NCBI GenBank assembly: GCA_001600055.1
Contig: BCIV01000016.1
Location: forward strand, 458,731 to 522,730
DNA length: 64,000 nucleotides
Source of the DNA: Filobasidium wieringae
Taxonomy: Eukaryota > Basidiomycota > Tremellomycetes > Filobasidiales > Filobasidiaceae
Direction: 5' to 3'
The position numbers and the translations under genes were made by a program. The notes below the pieces were generated by a model. That model saw only the letters and a program-made list of their open reading frames with translations, ran no database searches and was not told where the DNA came from. Below are positions 41,001-52,031 of this stretch, in pieces (the stretch's first letter is position 1; the number at the start of each line of letters is the position of its first letter).

Positions 41001-42842
41001 CGTCGGAGGCGGAACAATCTTGTCAGCCAGTATCAAGCTATCCAAGCGGACGGCATACATGGACGAACTAAAGGTCACCCTCAAGGACAGCGATTCATCG
41101 TTCCGCGCAAGCTTATAAGGGTCTCAAACATACCACTCGAGACACGTGATGCTTACATGGTAAGTAAACCGATGTCATTTGTTGGGATGGCTCGTCCTGA
41201 CACATCCCTATAGCTTCTACCTTCCATCATGAGGTATATCACAGACTATGACCGTCTCCGTATTGGTACTAGTGGCTTGGATGTGGGAGAGGTGGAACTC
41301 TCTCGATTGCATGAGGCTCTATCGCCTCCGGCTGCAAATTATGGGCATGACTACCAACGCCTAGAGACTCTGGGTGATCGGGTTCTTCAGTTAGCGACGA
41401 CAGTATACCTTTATCAGGTATACCCTCACAAGCACGAAGGATTACTTTCGCCGCTCCGTGCGAATTCCGTCTGCAATAGATTCTTGCGTAACAAGGCTCA
41501 TGCTGCGGGTCTTGGTTCTATCATGTGCATGGAGCCAGTCATGATAGCCCGGTGGGACCCCCCTTACAGTAAGGAAATAGATGAGGAAAATGGGATGGTT
41601 ATTCGAACTGTCAAGAGAAAATGGATGCAGGATTGCCTGGAGGGTGAGTGAGGAGTCTTGCAGTCTTGTGACATGCTGAATAAGTTGCATGATACAGCTT
41701 TGCTTGGCGCGGCGTATCTGACTGGAGGCTTCCCCCTCGCTATCAAGATCGGTCTGCAAGTGGGGCTATGTTTCGGATCGACTGAGCCATGGCAGAACAG
41801 GCCTAATGCTATGCCTGAAGTGACCGATCAGCGCACTGGCCGGGACCTGGCTGAGCTCGAACGGAGATTGGGCTACAGCTTCAACTATCCACAACTGTTG
41901 TTGTCCTCCGTCACGCATCCTTCTTATTGCGCATTTGAGATCTCGCCATATCAGAGGTTAGAATTCCTTGGCGATGGTGAGTCTTCCATTTACAGTCCAC
42001 CACGCACGTGAATCTCACCATCATATCAATGAGAAAGCTGTTCTTGACTTCGTTATCATGCGTCAATTGTTCCTTGCCTTTCCTAAGGCTGATAGCGGGA
42101 CTTTGTCCTGGCTCAAAGCAGTTTTCGTATGCAACGCAAGTTTGGCATATCTATCAATCAGGATCCTCGAGCTCCACAAGTATCTCCTGCATGCTAGCTC
42201 GGCACTATCGAAGACTATCGTTACAAATGTGGAGGAAATGCAGCAGATCGATCTAGACAAGATGATGGAGGAGATCTGGGACTATCATCCTCCTAAACTA
42301 TTTGCCGACATCTTTGAGGCAATCTGTGGAGCAATCTTCATCGATTGCGGATATGATGTTGAAATAGTATCTGAAGTGCTTGGACCTATCCTATCTCCAT
42401 TCTTTGCAAGTCTGAGATATGCGCAAAGGATAGACCCCATCGCTAAGCTTATCCGGTGGGCTGTCCGAGTAAGTCATATATATACGTGGAAAGTTACGAG
42501 GATGTAGCTGACCGCAAGTTCGAATATCAGGTATATAAGTGCCAACAAATTCGATATGTGAAAGCGGATCCCGTGGAAGGGGAACCCTCCGCTAGGCAAT
42601 GGATCTCCGTAGTCATACATGGGGAAGTTATATGCACCGCAGGTGCAGATCATGCTTACACTGCGAAGTGTAAAGGGTCGCAGACTGCTCTTCCGCTGCT
42701 TCGGACTGATTCCAGAATGAAGGATTTATGCGATTGCTATCCTGAGGACCTCGATATAGAAGACGATGGCATCGGCGGTTTAGATTCAGTGGACGATGAG
42801 AATTTGATGCGAGAGGAGCTGGAGCGTGTTTTTGACGTCTAG
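38084..42842 (+). CDS. DCR1: Dicer ribonuclease III, 1446 aa, 8 exons
   Basis: Cuts dsRNA to siRNAs in RNA interference. Exons: 38084-38368, 38424-39532, 39605-39773, 39834-41159, 41214-41643, 41698-41976, 42038-42468 and 42531-42842; introns 54-72 nt, phases close. Helicase motifs are present: [10 protein letters not shown] (about 64-73), [10 protein letters not shown] (DECH 178-181), TASP, and [11 protein letters not shown] in domain 2. A Dicer-dimerisation-like segment ([15 protein letters not shown]) follows. RNase IIIa has RLETLGD (Glu1014, Asp1018) and [16 protein letters not shown] (Asp1103, Glu1106). RNase IIIb has RLEFLGDAVLDF (Glu1195, Asp1199) and [19 protein letters not shown]. 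All metal-binding acids are therefore intact. The tail ([12 protein letters not shown]) is a weak dsRBD candidate; no PAZ is obvious by eye. Start at 38084 or 38102 is possible. The symbol is by family; DCR1 versus DCR2 is not resolved. The last acceptor (42530) was chosen over one at 42518. Confidence 0.93.
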
Positions 42843-42987
42843 GCTCTACGAACTATTTTACGATCTTTTACGAATTACTGGTTGAGGGAAATAGATTCAG
42901 TCTATGCATATGTATCTGTTATCTGTATCTGTGTGATGTACAAGAGTCGTGCGCATGAAATCATGAATTAGCTACAGAGAAAGGCTT

Positions 42988-45900
42988 TCAATTTGGGGAG
43001 CCTTTTAGTTCCCTTTGTATAATGTGTTCCCATCGCGGATCGATGGGGATATCTCCCTGCACCCCTGCACGAGTCAGGTATCTCAACTTATTCCATATGA
43101 CGTCTCCGTCAAGATAACATCCTTTGAGCCACCTCGTTGCTTCTCCTACGGCTACGTCCTTCTGGTCGGGTTTGTCTTTAAAAGCCCTTCTGGCATGCAA
43201 GACCCTACGGTTATCAAAGAAAACTAGGTCGCCCTCTTGCATGGTGAACTCGTATTGCGACTCTTTCCTGTCAAGTAATTCCTCAAATGCAGAAAGTGAG
43301 GCTGGAAGATCATCTGTTGCGCCGCCGGGAAGACCCAATTTCGAAGATTTCACGACAATGGGTAACGGTGCTTGAAACGGTGGAGAATAGTTGATCGCGT
43401 GAAGACCCTTGCCTGAAGGGTGTTCCTCTAGAGTTGGGTGCCATCTCTGATACCATTTCCCGTCGTTATCATAATGGAATGGCACTGGCGTTTTCCTCAA
43501 GATGTCAAACATCCTCGGTTCTTGCTTTTTAAGCTGATTGGCAGCGGCAAATGCGTCCACGAAATAGGAAGAGCCACCGTCCACCTTGTTCCTCAAACAA
43601 TGCAAAGCTTGGAAACGGGGAGGAGATTCGAAATACCTGATAAATTCAGTCTCAGTCAATTGAAAGCCGCTGACCTTTGATCAGCATCGACCTACAGTAG
43701 ATCCTGATGGAAGCCAAGATCCACATCAGTGTACGCGATATTCTTGCTGTCCTTCAATGCCTTCACATTCCAGGTTTCACCGTAGAATGTATGTCGTAAC
43801 TCTCCGATCTTCTCCATCGCAGCTCGCAGCTCGCAACCTGCATCGTCCTTTTTCTCGGTTGGAACTCCCGTGAGAACGACTATACCATATGAGGTCACCT
43901 GCGCAAGAGCAGCTAACATGGCAGTTGGTGACGTTTTGAATTCCTCGTAGGGAATTCGGAGGGTAGGGGAATCCAGTAACCCTTGAGTAGTGTCCCAAGT
44001 CTTTGTAGGGAAAAAGATCGGCTCTTGTCGCGTGTAAACAGAGGATTGCTGCTGACGAGCTAGGTCCCTGAGAGGAAAAAATGACTCCGCATGCGAAACT
44101 CCTGAAGTGGATGTGGCATGAATACCGCTCCAACTAACTGAAAGACCGATTTGCTTGTCAACCGTTCTCATTCTCAACTGTTCTGGAACCAGCTCGCCGG
44201 TTGAAAGATAATCGGAGCTCCTATGCAAGCGTTGTCTGGTAGACTGCTGACTACACAACGGGCAAGGGCAATTGTCTCGAAGCCAGTTGTATGGCAGGAT
44301 CAGCTTGCCAGGTGAGGTCTCCGAACTAATGGTAACAGCCGTAGCATCTGCACTTGCCGCCCAGTCGTGACGATTCACCTCGTCTTCAAGTATAGGTAGA
44401 ACCCTAGCTTTTTTCTCAACATCAAGCGTACTGGGTTTACTTTCGTCAGTATCGACTTCCTCCGCTACATCCAATACATGGCCTCCTTTGGCGATGTCTC
44501 TTTCATGATTGTCTTGAACGGCGATCGCTCCATCCTTAGCGGTGACTCTGACGGTGTCCCCGTTGCGAATACGTCCCTCGAGTAGAGCCAAAGTCAACTT
44601 TGTCACGACTTCATCCCGGATGACCCTTGCAACAGCTCTCGCACCGTATTGCTCTGAGAAACCCATATCTCCCAGGAGATGGACAGCGTCCTGGTCAACA
44701 TTGAGTTTGATGTGTCTCTCATCGATACGTGACTGAACCTCTGAAAGTCTCAAACGGACAATGTCGTCCACAGCGGATCGAGGCAAGCTGTTGAAGATGA
44801 TTGTCTCGTCTAGCCGGCCTAGGACCTCGGGTCTGAACCAGCTTGTAACGTATTCCATCACTGATTTTTTGGTACCAGGCGTGACCGTCCCATTCTTAGT
44901 GGCACCCGCCTTTTGAAACTCTGGAGAGCCCAAGTTTGAGGTCAAGCAGATGATAGTATTCTTGAACGATACCTTGCCGCCTTGTCCATCCGTCAGTTCA
45001 CCTTCTTCCAAAATTTGCAAAAGGATGTTCTGAATATCGGGATGTGCTTTCTCGATCTCATCCAGTACGACAACCGCATAAGGCCTGCGCTTCACTGCAT
45101 TGGTCAACTGACCACCTTCTTCGTATCCAACGTATCCGGGAGTAGCGCCCAACAACCTTGAAATGTCGTGTTTCCCGCTCAATTCCGACATGTTGATCTG
45201 AATGAGCCCCTTTTTCGAATCGCCGAACAGGAATTCCGCCATTGCCTTTGTCAAACTGGTCTTTCCAATACCACTAGGTCCGAGCATTAAGAAAGAAGAC
45301 AACGGGCGGTTCGGAGCTTGAAGACCCGCTCGTGACAGTCGAATGGCTTTGGCCACTGATGAAATCGCTTCGTCTTGACCGATAATCTTTGCCCTCAAGG
45401 CATCTTCAATGTGTAAAAGCTTCTCCGTCTCTCCTTGTCGCAGATTCTCCACAGGGATACCTGTTGACCGAGCGATTACTCTGGCAATATCGGACCCGGT
45501 CAACCTATCCCTAATCATCATGTCTTCATTCTCGACCTCCTCCCCAGCGTTCTCAGGTGGCAATTTCGCTTTCAAAGCAGGTATCGTCGAGTACCTAAGC
45601 CTCGATGCCAGTTCAAAGTTTCCTTCCCTTTGAGCGATTTCTAATCGGTTGGTCTCCTCGTCGATCTGTCGTTTGACGTTCTTGATATCCTTTACTCGTG
45701 CTCGTTCCCGTTCCCAGATGGATGTCAAACGGCCTTGCTCCTCCTTCTTCTTCTCGATAAGCTCATCGACACTCTTCAGACGGTCCACCGAATATGTATC
45801 GCTTTCATTCTTCAATGATTCTCGTTCGATTTGTAAGGTGGTTATCTCCCGCTCAAGGTTTTCCAGGTTCACCGGTTTAGACTGCGGCACAGGGAAACAG

Positions 45901-46969
45901 TCGGTGAGATCATTTAAAATCGATGAAGAGAAAGATGAGTACTCACTTCCTGAGACAGCTTCAAGGCGGAAGCAGCTTCATCGAGCAGATCGATAGCTTT
46001 ATCGGGCAGGAATCGATCAGGAATGTATCTATCCGAATATACCGCAGCCTGAACCAACGCCGCATCCGAAATCTGCACTCCAAAATGACTTTCATAACGA
46101 GGCTTCAGTCCTCTTAGTATGGCTACAGTCGCCTCTACACTCGGAGCATCTACCATAACGGGTTGAAATCGACGAGCAAGCGCTTGGTCCTTTTCGATAT
46201 ATTTCCTGTATTCGTCCAGCGTTGTTGCACCGACGAGCTGAAGGCCTCGAGCGAGAGCGGGCTTGATCATATTTCCTGCGTCCATGGAACCTTCCGCCTT
46301 GCCTAGGTTCATAAGGGTATGAAGTTCGTCTATGAAACAGATGACTCCTCCTTTGCCACTTTCTCTTGCTTCATCTTGAGCTTCTTGGATATCCGCTAGC
46401 AAGTTCTTGAACTTCTCCTCGAATTGCCCTCGAATACCTGATCCGGCTAGCAGCGATGCAAGGTCTATTGTCAGAAGTCTCTTGTTTTGCAAAGACTCTG
46501 GAACTTCCTTATTGATGATACGTTGAGCTAAACCTTCTAGGATAGCGGTCTTTCCAACACCGGGTGAACCTAGAAGAACAGGGTTGCTCTTGGTCTTCCT
46601 GGATAGGATCTGGATCGTCCGCCGGATCTCGTCGTCCCTTCCGATAACAGGATCAAGGGCGTTTTCTCTTGCCATCTCCGTCAGGTCCACACTGTATTGC
46701 TTCAGAGTCTCTCCCTTTTGCCTCTCCCCTCCCATTCCCATATTCATACCGCCTCCAGGAAATCGCATTCCTCCAAAACCCCCGCCACCTCCAGGAGGCA
46801 TTCCGTTACCTCCAGGAGGTCCATTTCGAGAAGCATATCCTCTATTACTAGCTATAGACTGAAGCGAAGCTTGTCGCAGGCTGGCAACAGCACTTGCAGG
46901 AGTTGGTCTCGTATGGCGAATGGAAGTGGATAGTAGACGGTTTCGAGCTATGGTTGATGGTTTTAGCAT
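42988..46969 (-). CDS. HSP78: fusion: mitochondrial Hsp78/ClpB disaggregase + gamma-butyrobetaine dioxygenase-like enzyme, 1285 aa
   Basis: Exons on the minus strand are 46969-45947, 45881-43696 and 43636-42988, introns 65 and 59 nt, phases close. Residues 1 to about 45 are basic and Ser/Arg-rich like a mitochondrial presequence, followed by a Gly/Pro/Met-rich linker. AAA+ domain 1 has Walker [10 protein letters not shown] and [13 protein letters not shown]; a coiled middle domain follows. AAA+ domain 2 has [29 protein letters not shown] and [13 protein letters not shown]. Hsp78 normally ends here (about residue 800). Instead exon 2 continues without stop or splice through an acidic linker (about 800-833) into a BBOX/TMLH-type 2-oxoglutarate dioxygenase. 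That part has [11 protein letters not shown] (874-884), the Fe-binding FHQDL (His1066, Asp1068), the distal His in [10 protein letters not shown] (His1217) and the 2OG-binding Arg region. BBOX hydroxylates gamma-butyrobetaine to carnitine; [12 protein letters not shown] and the end of the domain look closer to BBOX than TMLH. Confidence 0.93.
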
Positions 46970-47694
46970 GGTCGTTTGCCTCCTCCTATGGATAACCTGC
47001 CTTGAAGACAAGGAACTTGAGTGGCTGTGTGCTGTAAACCTTGAGTGATATATCTATGATGGTCGAGGCAACAGATCAACAGGTCAGATTCAATGGCGAT
47101 GTCTACCAATTACTAGCAAGTTCGAGATTGTCCGAATTGTACGCGTAAGAAAGTGGAGGCACTCGGCAATCAAATGACCGGTGATCGGGTGAGACACACC
47201 TCATTCAAGATCGACGGCGACCCAAGCCCAAAATCTACCAAACACACCGTCATACGTCAGATTGCCTGTAACTATGGTAGTACTAATAATTGCATACAGA
47301 TATTTCAAACCAGGAAAAGGAATCACACGCTCAGCACACAGCCACAGGAAAGCTCCTGCGCAACAATAACGTGCCGTTCAAGTGTTGATGTCTGCCACGG
47401 GTGATAGGATAAAAATAATCCTCTGCTGATCTTGGTCAAGTGGGCTATTCAAACGAGCATCTTTGTTGGACAGATGCGGTTGAGGGCCAGAGTGGGACAT
47501 TATAAATGTGCCTGGCGGATCAGAAGGACTCCAAATACATTATGATTGCCACACCAGGCATTGGTATGTAAAGAGCGCTGTCACTCTAGACAGAAGTTCC
47601 TGACTCGCCCAGCCAGATCATTGCGCTTATCCTCGAAGTAACATAGCGAATTTGATCTATCTATGGTGTCCATTCTTCAAACGAAGTGCGTCTT
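46970..47694. other. intergenic, 725 bp
   Basis: Upstream of HSP78 and downstream of the monooxygenase, both minus. No coding frame, RNA gene or repeat recognised. Confidence 0.5.
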
Positions 47695-48840
47695 TTAGAC
47701 CTTCTTGTCAGGACCTCTCTCCTTATGCATCTCCTCGATTACCATCCTGCTTGTCTTCAAACTGGCTTCCCAGGCGGGGAAAAGCTTGCTGTACCACTTC
47801 GTGACCGCCTCATCTTGCTTCGCAGCGATCGCTTCCGCAAGTGTCAAGCCATCAGATATCGCGATATTGGCGCCTTCACCACCAAGAATCGCTTGAGAGT
47901 GTGCTGAGTCGCCCATCAGCAAGATATCGTTGGAAGCGAGTTCATGGAGATGAGGAAGATCGACGTTTGAAGTACGCATCAACCACGTCAAGACCCGGTC
48001 CTCCTTTATCTTTTCCACGTCAAAAATATCCGAGAATGGTTGTGACAGGTTATTAAGTGCAGTGATCTCCTGATAGAATTCGTCGGGGATTTTGGTGGCA
48101 TCGGAGAGTAGTCGATTTGGCTTGAAACAACGATCGTTTGTTCCCTTGGCTGGACGAGAGTACACCCAGCTCACGCTGGCTTGGTCGGTGGTGATATCGT
48201 TGACGGAGACTTGTAATAAAGCACCGTTGTTATGAACTTCAATGACATTGGATCCATTCATGGCTGGAGCGTACACGTCGTCAAAGATGGTCCTGCTTAC
48301 CTTTCTCTTTCCATTGAAGGTGACGAAAGGCAAGATTTCCAGACCAGCCTCTTTCAAGATGGACTTCTTCGTCAGAGAATGCACACCGTCTGCAGCAACG
48401 ATGCATGTTTCACTTTTGATGGTGTTCCCGTTCTGAAGGTGTAGCGTGGTACCGTTGGGTGTCCGCTCTAATCTCTCCAGTCCATGCTCCCATTTGATGT
48501 CCAATCCTTGTCGGATCAGCTTCTCCAGCCTTTCACGGTGTGCACGAAACGATGTCGATGTCACCTCCCGGGGATAGACCAATTTCTCGGGGTCGATCGC
48601 CCCGTTCCCACCCACAGCAGCATCCACAGCGACCCTCATCTTGAACGTTTGTTCATCCATGTTGAGCATCTTCAACAATGGCTTGTAAGTCGACTCGTGC
48701 AGGCTGATGCCATAGCCATGTCTAGGTGCTGATGTCGCGCGTTCGTATAGCACAACCGGAATCCCCCTCTCCAGCAGAGCTCTTCCGAGTGTGACACCCC
48801 CAAGCCCTGCGCCTATGATGCGGAGAGGATGGGTAGACAT
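47695..48840 (-). CDS. FAD-dependent aromatic-type monooxygenase, 381 aa, intronless
   Basis: Flavin monooxygenase of the salicylate-hydroxylase / PHBH superfamily; the substrate is not predictable. The N-terminal Rossmann motif is IIGAGLGGVTLGRALLERG (residues 8-26), with Glu in VVLYERA closing the ADP-ribose site. The middle DG-type motif is CIVAADGVHSLTKKS. The second FAD motif is LLMGDSAHSQAILGGEGANI. The protein ends with KKV. The start ATG at 48840 is right before the first beta strand; the frame stays open upstream without another good ATG. The gene has no intron, unlike almost every other gene in the window, which may indicate recent acquisition or retention of a compact enzyme gene. 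No signal peptide or membrane anchor, so it is probably cytosolic. Confidence 0.88.
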   Translation of the reverse strand: MSTHPLRIIGAGLGGVTLGRALLERGIPVVLYERATSAPRHGYGISLHESTYKPLLKMLNMDEQTFKMRVAVDAAVGGNGAIDPEKLVYPREVTSTSFRAHRERLEKLIRQGLDIKWEHGLERLERTPNGTTLHLQNGNTIKSETCIVAADGVHSLTKKSILKEAGLEILPFVTFNGKRKVSRTIFDDVYAPAMNGSNVIEVHNNGALLQVSVNDITTDQASVSWVYSRPAKGTNDRCFKPNRLLSDATKIPDEFYQEITALNNLSQPFSDIFDVEKIKEDRVLTWLMRTSNVDLPHLHELASNDILLMGDSAHSQAILGGEGANIAISDGLTLAEAIAAKQDEAVTKWYSKLFPAWEASLKTSRMVIEEMHKERGPDKKV

Positions 48841-49010
48841 GCCGGGGCTATCGTGTAATTGTTTCCTAGCTGGAAGTTCACAGCGGCAAGAATGAGAAAA
48901 GTGAACGACAAAATGGTAGGGTCGTAGAAGGAGTCGGCCTGCACGTGAAAAGAATTGTATCTGTATCTTTAACACAATATAAATTGAAAAAGTTTGGCAG
49001 CTTTCAGGTT

Positions 49011-49097
49011 GCGGTGGTGATGTAGTGGTTAGCATTTCTCTTTCACATTTACTTGCGATTCCAGAGGCTGTCCCGAGTTCGATCCTCGGCCGCCGTA
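49011..49097 (+). tRNA. tRNA-Val (anticodon CAC) with 14-nt intron
   Basis: The cloverleaf folds by hand. The acceptor stem GCGGTGG pairs with CCGCCGT (49090-49096) and the discriminator is A73. The D-arm is ATGT/GCAT. The anticodon stem TCTCT pairs with AGAGG, with loop TTCACA+C. The T-arm is CCGAG-TTCGATC-CTCGG and the variable loop is 5 nt. The anticodon is CAC at 49044-49046. The intron, 49048-49061, sits in the canonical place after position 37, and the mature length is 73 nt. A Glu reading of the same loop needs two weak pairs and shifts the D-arm, so Val is preferred. Confidence 0.85.
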
Positions 49098-49106
49098 TTT
49101 TTTTTT
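49098..49106 (+). terminator. RNA polymerase III T-run
   Basis: Nine consecutive T residues directly after the discriminator base of the tRNA, a standard Pol III terminator. Confidence 0.85.
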
Positions 49107-50083
49107 GCCTGGATTCACGTGCAGTCGCTGCTGACGAAAACGCGATGACAGCTGCGAATCATGTCTTGGCCGCCTCTTATATACAGCTGATATAACTATC
49201 GTTAGGTTGAGGCTAGTCCCTACTCGAACTTGAGAATCAAGCGCTCGAGGTCAGAATAGGCGGTCTGGTACGCGGACAGATATTGCCACATTTGTTCCCC
49301 TGTGAGAAGCTTGATCGATGGTTGGGTTTGTTTGAGCACCATAGTTGTTCTGAGGCGTCACTTAATTTCTCGAAACTTATACATCAATACCAGTCCATCG
49401 GTCGATACAAGTCAGACCATTACAGCGACTTGCCATTCTGCGTCGCGTTTTCAACTCGCGCGACTTCGCGTGTGGTGCGGTGCAAAGTCGAGCGATGTTG
49501 GTATGTGTCACGGATAACCGACCCATCTTGGTCCAACGCTATAGAGTCGAGAGTTGTTCCAACCAAGAGAAGCTCTAGTCGCACCGTAGCAAACTTCTTT
49601 GACCCACATAGACAACTTGGAAGGCGTTTCTCCTGTTTTGTGGCACAGTCCCGCCAAACCCTTCTTTTGGAAGACACCTTTGTCATTTTCACAGCTCGCT
49701 AAGTGGTCTCGCTCAGGGAGATTCATTTTGAAAAAGTTGCGACGTTTACCTAATATCTGCGCCTTGGAAAATTAGACAGTCGAACCGAGTTCGCTTTCTA
49801 CATCGACATCTATAAGCGTGCCATCACTTACCAGCCTTTTAACATCAGGCTGAGCCGTGTCATTGGTTCCCTATACTATAACAATGCGCCTGATTCCAAG
49901 CAATACAGTTACAAGGCTTATCGAATTCATGTCTCTTGCTATCGTTGCTGATCGTCAAGTATACAGTGATTAGGAAAGACCATCGCTTCCAGTTCACCCA
50001 TCAAATTGCCGCATATCCGTGACCGTCCTTCTCAGGGTTAGCATTTGGTATGCATGAATTTGTATCTTGGACAAACTCTATAG
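49107..50083. other. intergenic, 977 bp
   Basis: Between the tRNA and the 3' end of the SDR-like gene. A minus-strand frame from ATG at 49726 (72 codons) and a plus frame at 49283-49702 overlap each other. Neither resembles a known protein, and an unrecognised small spliced gene cannot be excluded. Confidence 0.4.
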
Positions 50084-51738
50084 TCAAGCATAGACATCAT
50101 CCGGTACCACTACAGGGTTAGCGGCCGTACTGCTTTGCTGTCCTTCCCCCTTCTTATCGTCAGCCAACTTCTTCTCTCCTTTGAGACGTTCCTCGACAAC
50201 CTTCTCTAGATTCTCCCAAACCGCCTGACCCAACTGATCAGATTTCGCTTCTGGAATAGGCGGGCTGTTTGCACAAGTTTCGTGAAGTCAATTATTTTGT
50301 AAGCCAGATCAATCACTGTTTCCGCTTGCCTATAACTCTGGCAATTCCGGACGACAGACCCTCCCCTGACCCCATCGCTCCTAGGCATATGAGCGACGAA
50401 CTTTTTGGAGACACCTTTTTCGGAAGCAATGTCTTCATCGTATAGTACAGGAGCTGAGAGCGCGAACATAACACTTTGTATGGTTTTGGCATTGGAGGGA
50501 GTGAGCAAGTAGATGAGGGGTGAGGCGAGCAGGTAACTAGAAGTTGCGATTGTGTAAGCGTCACAATTCTACCCATACGATACACGTGATGCTCACAGGT
50601 AAAACCCAAACGTGTTGTTCTTCTGATTGAATCCCATAAGAGGTCTCAAAACTCCATACCGATTGATAGGCATGACAACGCTCAGCCCCAAGATATTACT
50701 CTGTACCGTGATCTTCTTGTTCGCCTTCTTATCTTTCTCTTCCTTCTCAGCCTCGGCAGCGTTCACGGCGGCCTGGCCATCTTCCGGACCCGGTAATCTT
50801 CTGGGATCATCGGCTGTGAGTTCTTCTGTAGGGGGGACGGGAACGGCATCGGTTGATGGCTTGGTCGCAGAAGCGAGAGCGTTCAGGACTCGTTGCAAAT
50901 GTCTCCATAGTAGGATATCTCGCCAAGAACGGACACCTGCTTCTAAGATGGGTGAGTGAGTGTGTATGATCTGTTTGCCTTGGGCAGTGGCGCTGTCCGC
51001 ATCCAGAGTTGGGATTGCGGCCGCATAGAATGGCGAGCAAATGTTGACTAGGCGGATAGGACGTTCCAGAGGAGCTTTCAATAGGAAAGGTAAGATTGCT
51101 GTAAGAAGATGGAACCGACATTCCTCCGCAGTCCATTCGTCCGTCTTTCCATCTTCCTTCTTCTGGCGTTTTTCTGTCTGAAAGAACTTGAAGGGAGTTT
51201 GAAGCTGCCAATCGTCTGCCCAGATGATTGCATCCAACCTTCTTCCCCCTTCTCCAGTCCCAGCAGGATTGACAGCCCATTGTTTAATGAACTCCTTGAT
51301 CGCCTTGGGTGTTCTTGGCAATGGCTCGCAGTGTAATTGAGCTGCAGGGGACTTGGTGGAAGCAGAGAGACGTAGAGTTTGTAGAACGGTCAACAGATCG
51401 TCAGGCAGCGGTGAGGGGACAGGAGGAAGATAGAGGACTTGAGGGGGAGCAGGTAGATGTAGCAGTTGATGCAAGAGTTCCAGCGTTACGGGATTAGGAT
51501 CGGCCTATTCTGCGAACACGCAGCTAATTGAGCTATCGTCTCTTTCGATTTCAAGCTTCCGGGCTGTACCTACAACGACGAGGACCATCTTTCCAGCCCA
51601 ATCTCTCTCCCAAGTGTTCTTTCGTCCGCTAGCCCATGCCTTGATACTGAGAGCTACCGTAACAACACCAACAGCTATTAAAGCATAGCTATAATTGACC
51701 CGCCCTTCTATCAGAGAGGCTATGCCATGAATAGGCAT
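50084..51738 (-). CDS. membrane-anchored SDR-like protein, conserved hypothetical, 486 aa
   Basis: Exons on the minus strand are 51738-51574, 51504-50597, 50536-50330 and 50264-50084. Introns 1 and 2 are 69 and 60 nt. Intron 3 (65 nt) begins GC rather than GT (AG-GCAAGC), the only donor that restores frame. An N-terminal helix (YALIAVGVVTVALSIKAW) is followed by KNTWERDWAGKMVLVV. I take that as the first strand of a Rossmann-like fold, but no GxxxGxG motif is intact. ALSAPVLYDEDIASEKG follows a hydrophobic segment (LLASPLIYLLTP) in exon 3. The C-terminus is charged (VVEERLKGEKK). Similar basidiomycete proteins are, to my recollection, annotated as SDR-like hypotheticals. No catalytic YxxxK is evident, so an enzymatic role is doubtful. 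Probably at the ER or mitochondrial surface. Confidence 0.78.
50265..50329 (-). other. GC-AG intron
   Basis: Third intron of the SDR-like gene: donor AG|GCAAGC and acceptor AACAG. GC-AG introns typically show this strong AG|GCAAG consensus. No GT donor in the neighbouring exon gives a phase compatible with the only usable acceptor. Confidence 0.75.
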
Positions 51739-52031
51739 AGTTGTAGTATATGTCTGTCTTGATTTGCTACAAGAACGATGGTCGAGCAAAGACGAAGAGT
51801 CGTAATATTCCTTGAGTCTTTAGACAACCAAGCTCGCGCTTACTCATAACGAGACCTGTCCCTGTCGCACAAGCAAATTCCTGACCACGACCATTTTTAT
51901 ATGTTCACAAACAGATACTGCAGGTAACAACCGCCTTTACGCTGATTGCCTTGCGCTTGAGTGGGTGATCACAAGTTGTGTTAAACGTCGCAACCTCTCT
52001 CGGAGGATTCAGGTATATAAGCATCGTTGTG

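Noticed and set aside
43692..45890. Treating the ClpB-dioxygenase junction as an annotation artefact
   Set aside because: The junction is inside a single exon with one continuous frame, so it does not depend on any splice-site choice.
49011..49097. Reading the tRNA as Glu (anticodon TTC) from the CTTTCAC loop
   Set aside because: Needs two G-T pairs in the anticodon stem and displaces the D-arm. The Val(CAC) fold fits every position and the A73 discriminator.
49283..49702. 139-codon plus-strand ORF, with overlapping minus-strand ORFs
   Set aside because: Frames overlap on both strands, and no domain, signal or intron pattern supports any of them.
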